NCBI GenBank assembly: GCA_019113475.1
Contig: DXHJ01000106.1
Span: 1-43,852 of the forward strand
Source of the DNA: Candidatus Dorea intestinavium
Lineage (GTDB): Bacteria; Bacillota; Clostridia; Lachnospirales; Lachnospiraceae
Direction: 5' to 3'
Length of the DNA stretch: 43,852 bases
The notes beneath the pieces were generated by a model. It searched no databases and was not told the DNA's origin. It saw only the letters and a list, made by a program, of their open reading frames with translations. Made by a program: the position numbers and the translations under genes. This document shows positions 31,469-39,529 of this stretch, in pieces; the first letter of the stretch is position 1, and each line of letters opens with the position of its first letter.

Positions 31469-32432
31469 AACCCTTGATACTTCTTTATGTATCCATTGTA
31501 AAAAGTGCACAGAAAATTGCTTGTTTTTAACAAAATACAACTTAGATTTTGGAGACAGCAAACAAATTAATGACCTTGCTTATCACTGTTATCTTTGTGG
31601 AAAATGTACTGAAGTTTGTCCTGTAGGAATTGATGGTCGAGAAGTTATTTTAAGAGCAAGACAAAAAGCAGTAAGAAAAAATAAAGGTAAAATTAAAGGC
31701 TATCACTTTCTGCGGCTAGAAAAGCAAAACTATATTTTCAAAAATTATAAAAGGGCAAAGGGAAAAATTATCCTTTTCCCTGGGTGTAATTTTCCGGCTT
31801 TTTACCCGGAAACAACGAAATGCCTTTATACTTTTTTAAAATCCCATTTTAAGATTGGGATTGCCTATGACTGTTGTGGTAAACCGATTGCTGAACTTGG
31901 CTTAGAAAAAGAAGCTAATGAAATTATTGCCAGACAAAATCGTTATTATAAAGAAAATAACATTGCGGAAATTGTCGTCCTTTGTCCTAATTGCTATTAC
32001 TATCTTTCCCCTTTATTAGAAGTAAAAGTTACGAGTATTTATGAAAAACTTCACGAAATCGGCTTCAAGGGCACTATCAAAGAAGATATTTTTAATTTAT
32101 TTATTCCTTGTCCTGATAAAGAATCCCTTAAGTGGAAAAAGGAAATCCTCCCCTTTTTAGACGGTGAGGTAAAAGATATTTCCGGAATTCAATGCTGTGG
32201 TGTCGGCGGTTGTGCTCATCTAACTGAGCCGGAACTTTCAAAAACTCTACTGGAAAATTTAAAAAAGAAATCTTTAGAAAACGTTTATACCTATTGTGGA
32301 ACTTGTGGCGGCAATATTTCTCGATCTGGCGCTAAAGAGGTTCACCATCTTTTACCAGAACTATTAAAAACCAGAGAAGTTGCTGATATTAAGCACTCCT
32401 TAGTGAATAGAATAAAAACAAAATATAAATAA
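31455..32432 (+). CDS. Fe-S oxidoreductase, ferredoxin plus two CCG domains (HdrD/GlpC-like)
   Basis: About 325 residues. An N-terminal bis-[4Fe-4S] domain has C12, C15, C18, C22 and C45, C48, C51, C55. It is followed by two CCG cysteine-rich domains: 'AYDCCGKPIAE' with 'CPNCYYY', and 'QCCGVGGCAHL' with 'YCGTCGGNI'. In heterodisulfide-reductase-type proteins CCG domains bind noncubane clusters or serve thiol/disulfide chemistry. It probably passes electrons to or from the radical SAM step or a thiol intermediate in this operon. Start: ATG at 31455 has GGAG 7 nt upstream and overlaps the VTT gene by 14 nt. Confidence 0.9.
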   Translation: MKRNRTLDTSLCIHCKKCTENCLFLTKYNLDFGDSKQINDLAYHCYLCGKCTEVCPVGIDGREVILRARQKAVRKNKGKIKGYHFLRLEKQNYIFKNYKRAKGKIILFPGCNFPAFYPETTKCLYTFLKSHFKIGIAYDCCGKPIAELGLEKEANEIIARQNRYYKENNIAEIVVLCPNCYYYLSPLLEVKVTSIYEKLHEIGFKGTIKEDIFNLFIPCPDKESLKWKKEILPFLDGEVKDISGIQCCGVGGCAHLTEPELSKTLLENLKKKSLENVYTYCGTCGGNISRSGAKEVHHLLPELLKTREVADIKHSLVNRIKTKYK

Positions 32433-32447
32433 TAAAGGAGATTACAA

Positions 32448-32780
32448 ATGAATACTTATTACAATCCTGAAGACTTAGCAAAATTTGGAACGATCGGAGA
32501 AAAGGCCCCAAGCCTTGCCGAAAAGTTTTTTGATTACTACGGCGATGTTTTCGCTGAAGGTGCTTTAACTGCTCGCGAAAAAGCTTTAATCGCCCTTGCT
32601 GTAGCAACGGCCATTCAATGCCCTTATTGCATTGATTCTTACACTAACACTTGTTTAAACATGGGTGTAGACGAAACTCAAATGACCGAAGCCATTCATG
32701 TAGCAGCAGCAATAAGAGGCGGTGCTACCTTAGCTCACGGCGTGCAAATGAAAAATATTGTCAAGAAATTGGAGTTATAA
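32448..32780 (+). CDS. AhpD-like carboxymuconolactone decarboxylase family protein (ArsS-associated)
   Basis: A 110-residue single-domain protein. The redox pair is 'CPYCIDSYTNTC' near residue 57, followed by 'EAIHVAAAIRGGATLAHG'. The usual AhpD histidine four residues after the second cysteine is replaced by the sequence 'IDSYTN'. Close relatives are annotated as arsenosugar-biosynthesis-associated peroxidase-like proteins because they sit beside ArsS-type radical SAM genes, as here. It probably handles thiol/disulfide or peroxide chemistry in the pathway. AAAGGAG precedes the ATG. The next gene begins 4 nt downstream. Confidence 0.9.
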   Translation: MNTYYNPEDLAKFGTIGEKAPSLAEKFFDYYGDVFAEGALTAREKALIALAVATAIQCPYCIDSYTNTCLNMGVDETQMTEAIHVAAAIRGGATLAHGVQMKNIVKKLEL

Positions 32781-32784
32781 TCTT

Positions 32785-33738
32785 ATGAGTGATGTAATGG
32801 ATTTTAATGAGCATTTAATCGCTTCTGATTATGCTTATACTGCTAAGAATTTAGATGTTATGCAAATGAACTTAGGAAAGCTTTGTAACTTAAGTTGCAA
32901 ACACTGCCACGTAGAGGCTGGGCCAAAACGTACCGAAATCATGCCTTGGTCTGTTATGGAAGCTTGTCTTTTAGTTTTCGAGAAATATAAAATGAAAACC
33001 ATCGATATTACCGGTGGTGCTCCAGAAATGAACCCTAATTTTGAAAAGCTTCTGCGAAAGGCTGCCAAGATTTCTTCTCATGTCATTGTCCGGACAAACT
33101 TAGTAATTTTAAAAGAGGAAAAATACGCTCATTTTCTCGATTTATATAAAGAGCTTAAGATAGAGGTTGTCTGCTCTCTTCCTTATTATCGTCCTGATAC
33201 TATGAACCGAGTCAGGGGAGATGGAACTTTTGAAACTTCTATCGAAATCTTACAAAAATTGAATCAATTAGGTTATGGCAGGGAAGAGGGACTGGTTTTA
33301 AACCTTGTCTATAATCCCTCAGGTGCTTTCTTCGCTCCGCCCCAAGAAACTATGGAAGCCGAATACAAATACCATTTAAAGAAAGATTTTGCTATTGATT
33401 TTAATCATCTTTTTACCATTATTAATAATCCCGTGGGACGTTTTGGTGCTTTCCTTAAAAGAAGTGATAATTATGATGGTTATTTAAAGAAACTAGAAGA
33501 AAGCTTTAATCCGGCTACACTTGAAGGCATGATGTGCCGTTTTCAATTATCAGTAAGCTATGATGGTTCTGTTTATGACTGTGATTTTAACCAAGCAATT
33601 GACTTAAAAATCACTTCTGATAAGACCATCTTTGATCTTGTTTGCGAGGATTATTCTCCTCGTAAAATACAATTTAAGAATCACTGTTATGCTTGCACAG
33701 CTGGTCAAGGATCAAGTTGTGGTGGTGCTACAAATTAG
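32785..33738 (+). CDS. ArsS-like radical SAM protein
   Basis: 317 residues. The radical SAM motif 'LCNLSCKHCHVEAGP' carries C34, C38 and C41. It is followed by 'DITGGAPEMNP' and 'GLVLNLVYNPSGAFFAPPQ'. The C-terminus holds further cysteines, 'CDFNQA', and the hallmark tail 'HCYACTAGQGSSCGG', which likely binds an auxiliary cluster. The match is to the family named arsenosugar biosynthesis radical SAM (seleno)protein ArsS. Here the tail has cysteine, and no in-frame TGA is seen. Start: ATG at 32785 has TTGGAG 10 nt upstream. The substrate in this organism is uncertain because no ArsM methyltransferase is present. Confidence 0.92.
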   Translation: MSDVMDFNEHLIASDYAYTAKNLDVMQMNLGKLCNLSCKHCHVEAGPKRTEIMPWSVMEACLLVFEKYKMKTIDITGGAPEMNPNFEKLLRKAAKISSHVIVRTNLVILKEEKYAHFLDLYKELKIEVVCSLPYYRPDTMNRVRGDGTFETSIEILQKLNQLGYGREEGLVLNLVYNPSGAFFAPPQETMEAEYKYHLKKDFAIDFNHLFTIINNPVGRFGAFLKRSDNYDGYLKKLEESFNPATLEGMMCRFQLSVSYDGSVYDCDFNQAIDLKITSDKTIFDLVCEDYSPRKIQFKNHCYACTAGQGSSCGGATN

Positions 33739-33747
33739 GAGAAAATT

Positions 33748-34155
33748 ATGACAAAAAATGATATAAATACGGCTTTTGCCGAGGGAACCGATTGTTCCCA
33801 GCTTGTTTTGGAAGCCTTTGCTGATAAACTAGCGATGGATAAAGATTTAGCTCATCGCATTTCTGCTGCTTTTGGTGCCGGCATGCATCAAGGTGAAACT
33901 TGTGGCGCAGTAACTGGCGCCGGTATGGTTTTAGGCCTTAAATATGGAAATGACAAAGAACTTTTGCTCACAAAAACAGAAGAATTTAGAAACCAAATAG
34001 CTAAAAAATATAATTCTTGCATGTGCAAAGGGATTCTTGGCTATGATATTAGTAAAGAGGAAGAGCGAGCAAAAATACTAGAAGAAAATTTATTGTTTAT
34101 CACTTGCCCAGCTGTAGTTTTAGATTCTATTGAAATTTTGGAGAAGCTTTTATAA
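33748..34155 (+). CDS. C_GCAxxG_C_C family redox protein
   Basis: A 135-residue small protein with the named cysteine pattern: Cys in 'TDCSQLV' (about 17), 'GETCGAVTGAGMVLG' (about 51), 'SCMCKGILG' (about 91-93) and 'ITCPAVV' (about 115). Relatives occur beside redox and ArsS-like genes. A thiol-redox or metal/cluster-binding role is likely but unproven. It starts 9 nt after the radical SAM stop with AGGAG. Its stop codon overlaps the glycosyltransferase start (TAATG). Confidence 0.9.
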   Translation: MTKNDINTAFAEGTDCSQLVLEAFADKLAMDKDLAHRISAAFGAGMHQGETCGAVTGAGMVLGLKYGNDKELLLTKTEEFRNQIAKKYNSCMCKGILGYDISKEEERAKILEENLLFITCPAVVLDSIEILEKLL

Positions 34156-35483
34156 TGAAAAAAGCCATTATTATTTTTACTAGGATACCAGCAGAAGGAA
34201 AAACAAAAACTCGGCTTATGCCGAGTTTTTCTCCTAAAGAATGTAAAGACTTTCATATCGCTACTTTAAGGGACCTCTATGATGTTTGTGCCTCTTGCAA
34301 AAAAGACATTATTCTTAGTTACCTAGCAGATGGTGATTTTGCCTCTTTTAAAGCTTTGTTCCCAGCAAATGTAAGATTTATCCCCCAAAGAGGAACTAAT
34401 CTTGGTGAACGTATGTACTATGCTTTACTTGATGCTTTACAAGTCTATGATTGTTGCCTTCTTTTAGGAACCGATGTGCCAGAAGTTAGTAAAAAAGATT
34501 TAAAGCAAGCCTTTTCTTTTTTAAAAAATAAAGACGTTGTTCTCGGTCCCACTTTTGATGGGGGGTATTTTTTAGTTGGCATGAAAAAGCCTATTAAAGA
34601 ACTTTTTAAAGATAAAACTTATAGCCATAGTGAAGTGTTTAAAGAAGCTTATGACTCTGTCACTCCTAATTATTCGGTAGGAATTTTAACAAAAAAGCAT
34701 GATATGGATACGCTGGCAGATATCAAAAGTTACAGAAAACGTTTACAAACAGCTTCTTCTAAACATTATACTTTTACTCGAACACAAAAATTCCTAATAA
34801 AAAAAGAGCTGATTTCCATTATTATCCCCATTTATAATGAAGAAAAAACTATTAAGGACTTACAAAAACAATTGTGGCCGCTTAGAAAAGAATGTGAGAT
34901 CATCTTTGTTGATGGCGGCTCAACTGATTTAACTAAAGAATTAATTTATCCCGATTTCACTTTACTTTTCTCCGGTAAAGGAAGGGCTAATCAAATGAAT
35001 GCTGGCGCCAAAATAAGTCATGGTAGCATCTTATTTTTTCTTCATAGTGATAGTTTTTTGCCTGCTAACTTTTTAACTGAAATTAGAAAAGTTATGATTG
35101 GTCATTCCTTTGGTGGCTTTGGTATTTCTTTTCTCTCTAAGAGCCCTTTAATGCGCATCAATGAGCATTTATCTAATAGACGAATGAAAAGAGGAATTAT
35201 CTTTGGCGATCAAGGGATTTTTATTGACCGTACTCTTTTCTTTAAGATTGGCTTGTATCCTAATATTCCCATTATGGAGGATTACCAGTTATCTCTAACC
35301 TTAAAAAGCCTAGGAATTCGTCCCGGATTTGCCACTAAAACAATTGCAACTTCCGCTAGACGTTATCCCCAAGGCTTTTTAAAGAAACTTTTATTAATGG
35401 CTCAGATGGCAAGACTTCGTTCCGCTTATCGAAACGGAGTTGCCCCCGATTTAATTGCTAAAAAGTATAAAGACATCCGTTAA
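34155..35483 (+). CDS. Fused double glycosyltransferase (TIGR04282-like + TIGR04283-like)
   Basis: 442 residues in two domains. Residues 1-195 form a DUF2064/TIGR04282-like nucleotidyl/glycosyltransferase ('KKAIIIFTRIPAEGKTKTRL', 'LLGTDVPEV', 'LGPTFDGGYFLVG'). Residues 214-442 form a GT2 enzyme of the TIGR04283 type ('ISIIIPIYNEEKTI', 'FVDGGSTDLT', 'GKGRANQMNAGA', 'FGDQGIFI'). Separate or fused versions accompany ArsS genes. In that pathway they are presumed to build or modify a sugar-linked product. No signal or membrane segment is obvious. There is no internal ATG with ribosome binding site at the domain junction, so the fusion appears to be a single protein. It is last in the operon, 4 nt from the stop of the convergent VTT gene. 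Confidence 0.9.
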   Translation: MKKAIIIFTRIPAEGKTKTRLMPSFSPKECKDFHIATLRDLYDVCASCKKDIILSYLADGDFASFKALFPANVRFIPQRGTNLGERMYYALLDALQVYDCCLLLGTDVPEVSKKDLKQAFSFLKNKDVVLGPTFDGGYFLVGMKKPIKELFKDKTYSHSEVFKEAYDSVTPNYSVGILTKKHDMDTLADIKSYRKRLQTASSKHYTFTRTQKFLIKKELISIIIPIYNEEKTIKDLQKQLWPLRKECEIIFVDGGSTDLTKELIYPDFTLLFSGKGRANQMNAGAKISHGSILFFLHSDSFLPANFLTEIRKVMIGHSFGGFGISFLSKSPLMRINEHLSNRRMKRGIIFGDQGIFIDRTLFFKIGLYPNIPIMEDYQLSLTLKSLGIRPGFATKTIATSARRYPQGFLKKLLLMAQMARLRSAYRNGVAPDLIAKKYKDIR

Positions 35484-35487
35484 TGTT

Positions 35488-36213
35488 TTATTGTTCCTTC
35501 TTTTTTTTATCACGGTCTTGATAAATTTTTCGTAAAAGAAAGACAAAGGCTGATAGCGCAAAAAGAATAAAGAGACCTGTTACCAACATTTTTGCTCCAC
35601 CAGTGAGCATGCCACCTACATAGGAATAAATAATCGTTGCTGGTAGCTGGCCAATTCCTGTAGCAATAAAAAACTGGAGAAAAGACATACCCGTAAGCCC
35701 TGCCGCGTAACTTACTATATCAAAGGAGACAAAGGGTAGAAGCCTGGCAATTAGAATGCTTTGCTTACCGTATTTGTTAAAAAACTTATCGATACTTTCT
35801 AAGGCTCCTTTACTTGTTAGCTTGATTACAACGTCACGACCTAGTACTCTGGCAATAAAAAAGCAAAGCGCTGCTCCGGCCATAGCACTACTCCAGGATA
35901 AAATTGCTCCTTGCCACCAACCAAATAGATTAGCATTGGCAAAAGTCAAAAGGAAAGCGGGTAGAGGTGCCACGACAGATTGTAAAATCATCAATAAAAA
36001 GGAGATCGCTGCCGCATAAGCCCCATAGGAAGCCACAAAATTTTTAATAACCTCAAAGTCACCGGTTGCAAACATAGCAAATATTTTATTTGCTTCCTTT
36101 TTTACAGAAGGGACTAAAAAATAGCTTAAAATAGACGCTAAAATAAGTAGGATTACCATAATACGTAGGGTCCATTTTCCTTTTTTAACAGTTTCCTTAT
36201 TCGTTTCTTTCAT
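35488..36213 (-). CDS. TVP38/TMEM64 (VTT/DedA-like) membrane protein
   Basis: 241 residues with about six hydrophobic segments. VTT features are 'PLPAFLLTFANANLFGWWQGA', 'ARVLGRDVVIK', and the conserved 'ARLLPFVSFDIVSYAAGLTGM' near residue 155. It is a paralogue of the VTT gene heading the adjacent plus-strand operon but clearly diverged in sequence. The role is unknown, probably lipid or solute movement across the membrane. GGAG lies upstream of the ATG. A candidate promoter (TTAGAC, 18 nt, TATACT) lies in the 147-nt gap to the divergent kinase-fold gene. Confidence 0.88.
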   Translation of the reverse strand: MKETNKETVKKGKWTLRIMVILLILASILSYFLVPSVKKEANKIFAMFATGDFEVIKNFVASYGAYAAAISFLLMILQSVVAPLPAFLLTFANANLFGWWQGAILSWSSAMAGAALCFFIARVLGRDVVIKLTSKGALESIDKFFNKYGKQSILIARLLPFVSFDIVSYAAGLTGMSFLQFFIATGIGQLPATIIYSYVGGMLTGGAKMLVTGLFILFALSAFVFLLRKIYQDRDKKKKEQ

Positions 36214-36360
36214 TTCCTTTATCTCCTTTTTTTACTAAAGCTCATACCTAGTATATTTTAACTGACTCGCTTCGTCTAATCGGTATTTTGAATATCTTGC
36301 TTTTATTAATAGATTTCTTAAATAAAACTTACCAAATAATATCTTATGGAGGAATTTCTT

Positions 36361-37374
36361 ATGACAATTGACCCTTTAATTACCCGCTACTTAGAAAGTG
36401 ACTTCTTTAAAAGCAGGCTAAAAATCCCCACTAAAGCTAATGTCTCTTGGGACTTCCTCGCTCAAGGAGAATACAACCTAAATGTGGTTTTTCTTCATCC
36501 TGTTACGAAAAAGAACTATGTCTTACGCATGAATTTTGGTAGTCAAATGGATTTAGAAAGCCAACTTCGTTATGAAGCAAATGCGCTTAAACTACTAGCT
36601 AAAACGAAAAGGACCCCGCTTCTCTATCTGCTTGATGATAGCAAAAAAGTTATCGAAACAGATGTTTTAATTATGGAATATCTGCCGGGAGAACCTTTAA
36701 ATTACCACACAGACATTCCTTTAGCCATGGAGATATTAGCCGATATCCATAGCTTAAAATTACCCCAAAATCATGGCCTTGTTACACCGTCTTCACCCGT
36801 TGAAGCAATCCTTTTAGAGTGTCGTAAAATGTTTTCTCACTACGAGACTTCTTCTCTAGCAAAGCCGCAAGTAGTGACAAGGGTAAAGCAAATGCTGAAT
36901 CATTTGACAAAAAAAAGTAAAAGTCTATCAATAACTTCTACTCCCTATCGTTGCCTTATTAATACTGAATTAAATAATACTAATTTTCTAATTAACGGAG
37001 CAGGCAAAGAAAACTATCTAATTGACTGGGAAAAACCTATTTATGCTTCTCCCGCTCAAGACCTTGGTCATTTTTTTGCCCCTACAACCACTTTTTGGAA
37101 AACTGATGTGTTTTTAAGTCCTAAAGAGATTAATAAGAATATTGATTACTATATTGCAAGGGTTGACAATCGTTTTCCCACTTCTTCTTTAAAAGAAGAA
37201 ATCAATACATATTTAGAAGTCACCTGTTTAAGAGGCATTACTTGGTGTGCTATGGCTTTTGTTGATTACAATAGTGGTGAAAAAAAACTGACCAACGAAT
37301 CAACCAGATTAAAACTGGGTCAATACATTAGTCAGCAATTCTTAGATAAAATTGAAACTTCTTATTTAGTTTAG
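36361..37374 (+). CDS. Phosphotransferase-fold protein (APH/choline kinase-like) with altered catalytic loop
   Basis: About 337 residues with an aminoglycoside-phosphotransferase-like kinase fold. The N-lobe has 'YVLRMNF' (ATP-binding Lys replaced by Arg-Met) and 'LIMEYLPGEPL' as hinge. The catalytic loop normally reads HGDLHPGN but is 'NTELNNTN' here, so His and Asp are replaced by Asn and Glu. The metal-binding Asp of 'LIDWEKP' and the loop Asn are kept. The phosphate acceptor is unknown. Its position between the ArsS-like operon and the rhodanese lipoprotein suggests a link to that pathway. Start: ATG at 36361 has GGAGG 8 nt upstream, while the ATG at 36346 precedes that site. Confidence 0.8.
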   Translation: MTIDPLITRYLESDFFKSRLKIPTKANVSWDFLAQGEYNLNVVFLHPVTKKNYVLRMNFGSQMDLESQLRYEANALKLLAKTKRTPLLYLLDDSKKVIETDVLIMEYLPGEPLNYHTDIPLAMEILADIHSLKLPQNHGLVTPSSPVEAILLECRKMFSHYETSSLAKPQVVTRVKQMLNHLTKKSKSLSITSTPYRCLINTELNNTNFLINGAGKENYLIDWEKPIYASPAQDLGHFFAPTTTFWKTDVFLSPKEINKNIDYYIARVDNRFPTSSLKEEINTYLEVTCLRGITWCAMAFVDYNSGEKKLTNESTRLKLGQYISQQFLDKIETSYLV

Positions 37375-37380
37375 CTGCGC

Positions 37381-38238
37381 TTACTTTTCAAAAGCTGCCT
37401 TTGCATCTGCACCTTTGGCACCATCTTTAATAATGAAAAGTTGATCCGCTTTAAATCCAGCATCTTGTAACAGAGATACTCCTGTTTTTGCACATTTGTT
37501 ACCACTGTAACACATGAAATAGACAGGTTTTGCTGGATCAAGATCATTAGACATTTCTACAAGTGACTTTTGAAGTTTTACATCTTCAACATCAGTAAGG
37601 TCGGAATGAAGAGAACCTGCAAGGTGACCTGCCTCAAAGTTTTCATCATCACGAACGTCAATGATTTGCGCATCTTTGTCAGCGATTACATCTTTTGCTT
37701 CGGCATATTGCCAGTCAATGTTTTCATCAACACGACTTGTTGTAAGTGCATTTTTCATCTTTGCAAGTGCTTTAGCGCCACCTTCAACGGTATAGATTAA
37801 ATCTTTATCAATGCCAGCATCTTCTAAAACGCCTGTAGCTTTTTGTGCTCCACGTTGTCCGCTATTGCAAACAATATAAATTTCTTTACCATCCATTAGC
37901 TTATCTTTAGCATAAGTTGTCATTTTTTCAACTAATGATTCGTCTTCTAATGGGAAGATTGGGCACCATTGTGAATTAATAAGTCTGCCTTCTACATAGT
38001 TATCCCATTCTCTTACGTCAAGAATATGAGTCTCGCCAGCTTTAGCTGCTTTTAGTGCCTCGTCGGCAGAAACATATTGCCATTCGCTTTCTTCTTTCGC
38101 ATCGTCCGTTTTAGCACTTTCTTCGGTTTTCGTATCTTCTGTTTTTGCTTCCTCTTTACTACCACATCCCATAGCCAGTGTACCAGCTAAAAGAATTGTC
38201 GCACCTAATAATACTATTTTTCTTTTCACTTTCTTCAT
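37381..38238 (-). CDS. Double-rhodanese lipoprotein
   Basis: 285 residues. A signal peptide with lipobox 'LAMGC' (C25) and an acidic K/E/T linker precede two rhodanese domains, about residues 55-165 and 175-283. Both carry an active-site cysteine: C124 in 'VCNSGQRG' and C243 in 'MCYSGNKC'. It should sit on the outer face of the membrane and transfer or bind sulfane sulfur. It is convergent with the kinase-fold gene (6 nt gap). Its promoter contains a palindrome (38274-38302). Start note: AAGGAGG abuts the ATG at 38238. A GTG at 38229, with 9-nt spacing, is an alternative initiator and would remove three residues. Confidence 0.93.
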   Translation of the reverse strand: MKKVKRKIVLLGATILLAGTLAMGCGSKEEAKTEDTKTEESAKTDDAKEESEWQYVSADEALKAAKAGETHILDVREWDNYVEGRLINSQWCPIFPLEDESLVEKMTTYAKDKLMDGKEIYIVCNSGQRGAQKATGVLEDAGIDKDLIYTVEGGAKALAKMKNALTTSRVDENIDWQYAEAKDVIADKDAQIIDVRDDENFEAGHLAGSLHSDLTDVEDVKLQKSLVEMSNDLDPAKPVYFMCYSGNKCAKTGVSLLQDAGFKADQLFIIKDGAKGADAKAAFEK

Positions 38239-38273
38239 CCTCCTTATTATCGGGCTTTAGCCACTCCCTAGGT

Positions 38274-38302
38274 ATTATAGTAAGTACTTACTTTAACCGC
38301 AA
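38274..38302 (-). promoter_or_regulatory. Promoter of the rhodanese lipoprotein with operator palindrome in the spacer
   Basis: On the minus strand TTGCGG (38302-38297), 17-nt spacer, TATAAT (38279-38274). A perfect 14-bp palindrome AGTAAGTACTTACT (38279-38292) fills most of the spacer, the classic place for a repressor operator. It lies 36 nt from the start codon. Confidence 0.68.
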
Positions 38303-38362
38303 GTAGCTTAAAGAAAGTGATAATCGTTATTTTTGATAAGTAAATATTTTAATAGTTCATTT

Positions 38363-39529
38363 CTATAACTGTTTTTCATCTTTACGGATAATAACATTTG
38401 CTACCATAAATAACATGTTAATAGCAATGGCAATAATAATAACCGCCATACCACCTTTAATGCCGGTATGCTTTGCCACGGTTCCGACAATACTTGGCAT
38501 AATAATTGCCCCAAAGCTGCCAATGGTAAGAAGCATTCCTAGGCAAGTTGGGTATTCTTTGACAACGTCGCCAATGCTGGCAATCGTAGTAGCATAGATT
38601 CCGGCCATGAAAAGGCCTACCCCGACAACACCAATAGAAGTAATCACCGAATGGTGAACAAATAATAAAATTAAAGCAAAGATTACGTAACCAATACTAG
38701 TACCTAATAATAAATATTGCTTTTTAATTTTTGTCGAAACAAAAGCGGTTAGTAGTCTACCAATTAAAATAACCAGCCACAAGACACTAGTCATTACTTG
38801 GGAAAACTGGCTACTTAAGATGCCTGAATCTTGTAAATAGGTAACAAGCCAACCATTAATGGATTGCTCTGCACAAAGGTAAAAGAAAATAATTCCAGTT
38901 GCGACAATAAAATATTTATTCTTTAAAAAGGACCAATCAGTTTTTGATCCATCTTTTGCTGCTGGATAGTTATTTGGCACATTCATAAAGAAAACAATCA
39001 GTAAGGATGTTAAAATCAAGGCTGCTTCAGTCAACGCCATGTACATCCAGTTGTGAGGATTGTTCTTGGTGAAAATAAGCACTAAAAAGGGTGCTAGAAA
39101 TGCGCCAATAGAAAAAACTGCATGTAATAAATTTAGCGCCCAAGCTTTACCTGTTGCTACTTCATTGACAACCGAGTTGTTAAAGTTACTAACTGCTCCA
39201 CGGTTTACGCCGGTAAAGAAAAAGGCTAGGATTAGTAAAGCTGGATTTGACGTTCTGGTCATTAAAACAAACGCAATAACACCAAAAGTACCTAAAAATA
39301 TCAATGTATTCTTTCTACCAAATTTAATCGGTAAAATACCGCCTAAAAAACTAGATACTAAATTACCAATGGCGTGAGCAGAAACAAGAAAACCACCGAT
39401 TTGATAATCTAAACCATAGGTATCACGAATAAAGGGTAGAAGTGAACCGATTAAAAGCGTTAGTATCCCATTGACAAAAAAGATATAATAACACCGAACA
39501 AAGATCCCTCTTGTTTCTTTAGTTGTCAT
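38363..39529 (-). CDS. MFS transporter
   Basis: About 388 residues with 12 predicted helices. Features include 'GFLVSAHAIGNLVSSFLGG' in TM2, 'KFGRKNTLIFLG' (MFS loop motif), and 'LNLLHAVFSIGAFLAPFL', typical of the sugar/FucP-like or uncharacterised MFS branch. The substrate is unknown. Start: the frame opens with TTG at 39538, but GCGGAGG abuts it. The ATG at 39529 is 9 nt from that site. The gene overlaps the 3' end of the HIT gene by 11 nt, so the two are cotranscribed and coupled. Confidence 0.9.
   Translation of the reverse strand: MTTKETRGIFVRCYYIFFVNGILTLLIGSLLPFIRDTYGLDYQIGGFLVSAHAIGNLVSSFLGGILPIKFGRKNTLIFLGTFGVIAFVLMTRTSNPALLILAFFFTGVNRGAVSNFNNSVVNEVATGKAWALNLLHAVFSIGAFLAPFLVLIFTKNNPHNWMYMALTEAALILTSLLIVFFMNVPNNYPAAKDGSKTDWSFLKNKYFIVATGIIFFYLCAEQSINGWLVTYLQDSGILSSQFSQVMTSVLWLVILIGRLLTAFVSTKIKKQYLLLGTSIGYVIFALILLFVHHSVITSIGVVGVGLFMAGIYATTIASIGDVVKEYPTCLGMLLTIGSFGAIIMPSIVGTVAKHTGIKGGMAVIIIAIAINMLFMVANVIIRKDEKQL

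Noticed and set aside
32785-33738. ArsS-like gene as a selenoprotein
   Set aside because: Some family members use selenocysteine, but the C-terminal motif here is encoded by cysteine codons. The frame contains no internal TGA.
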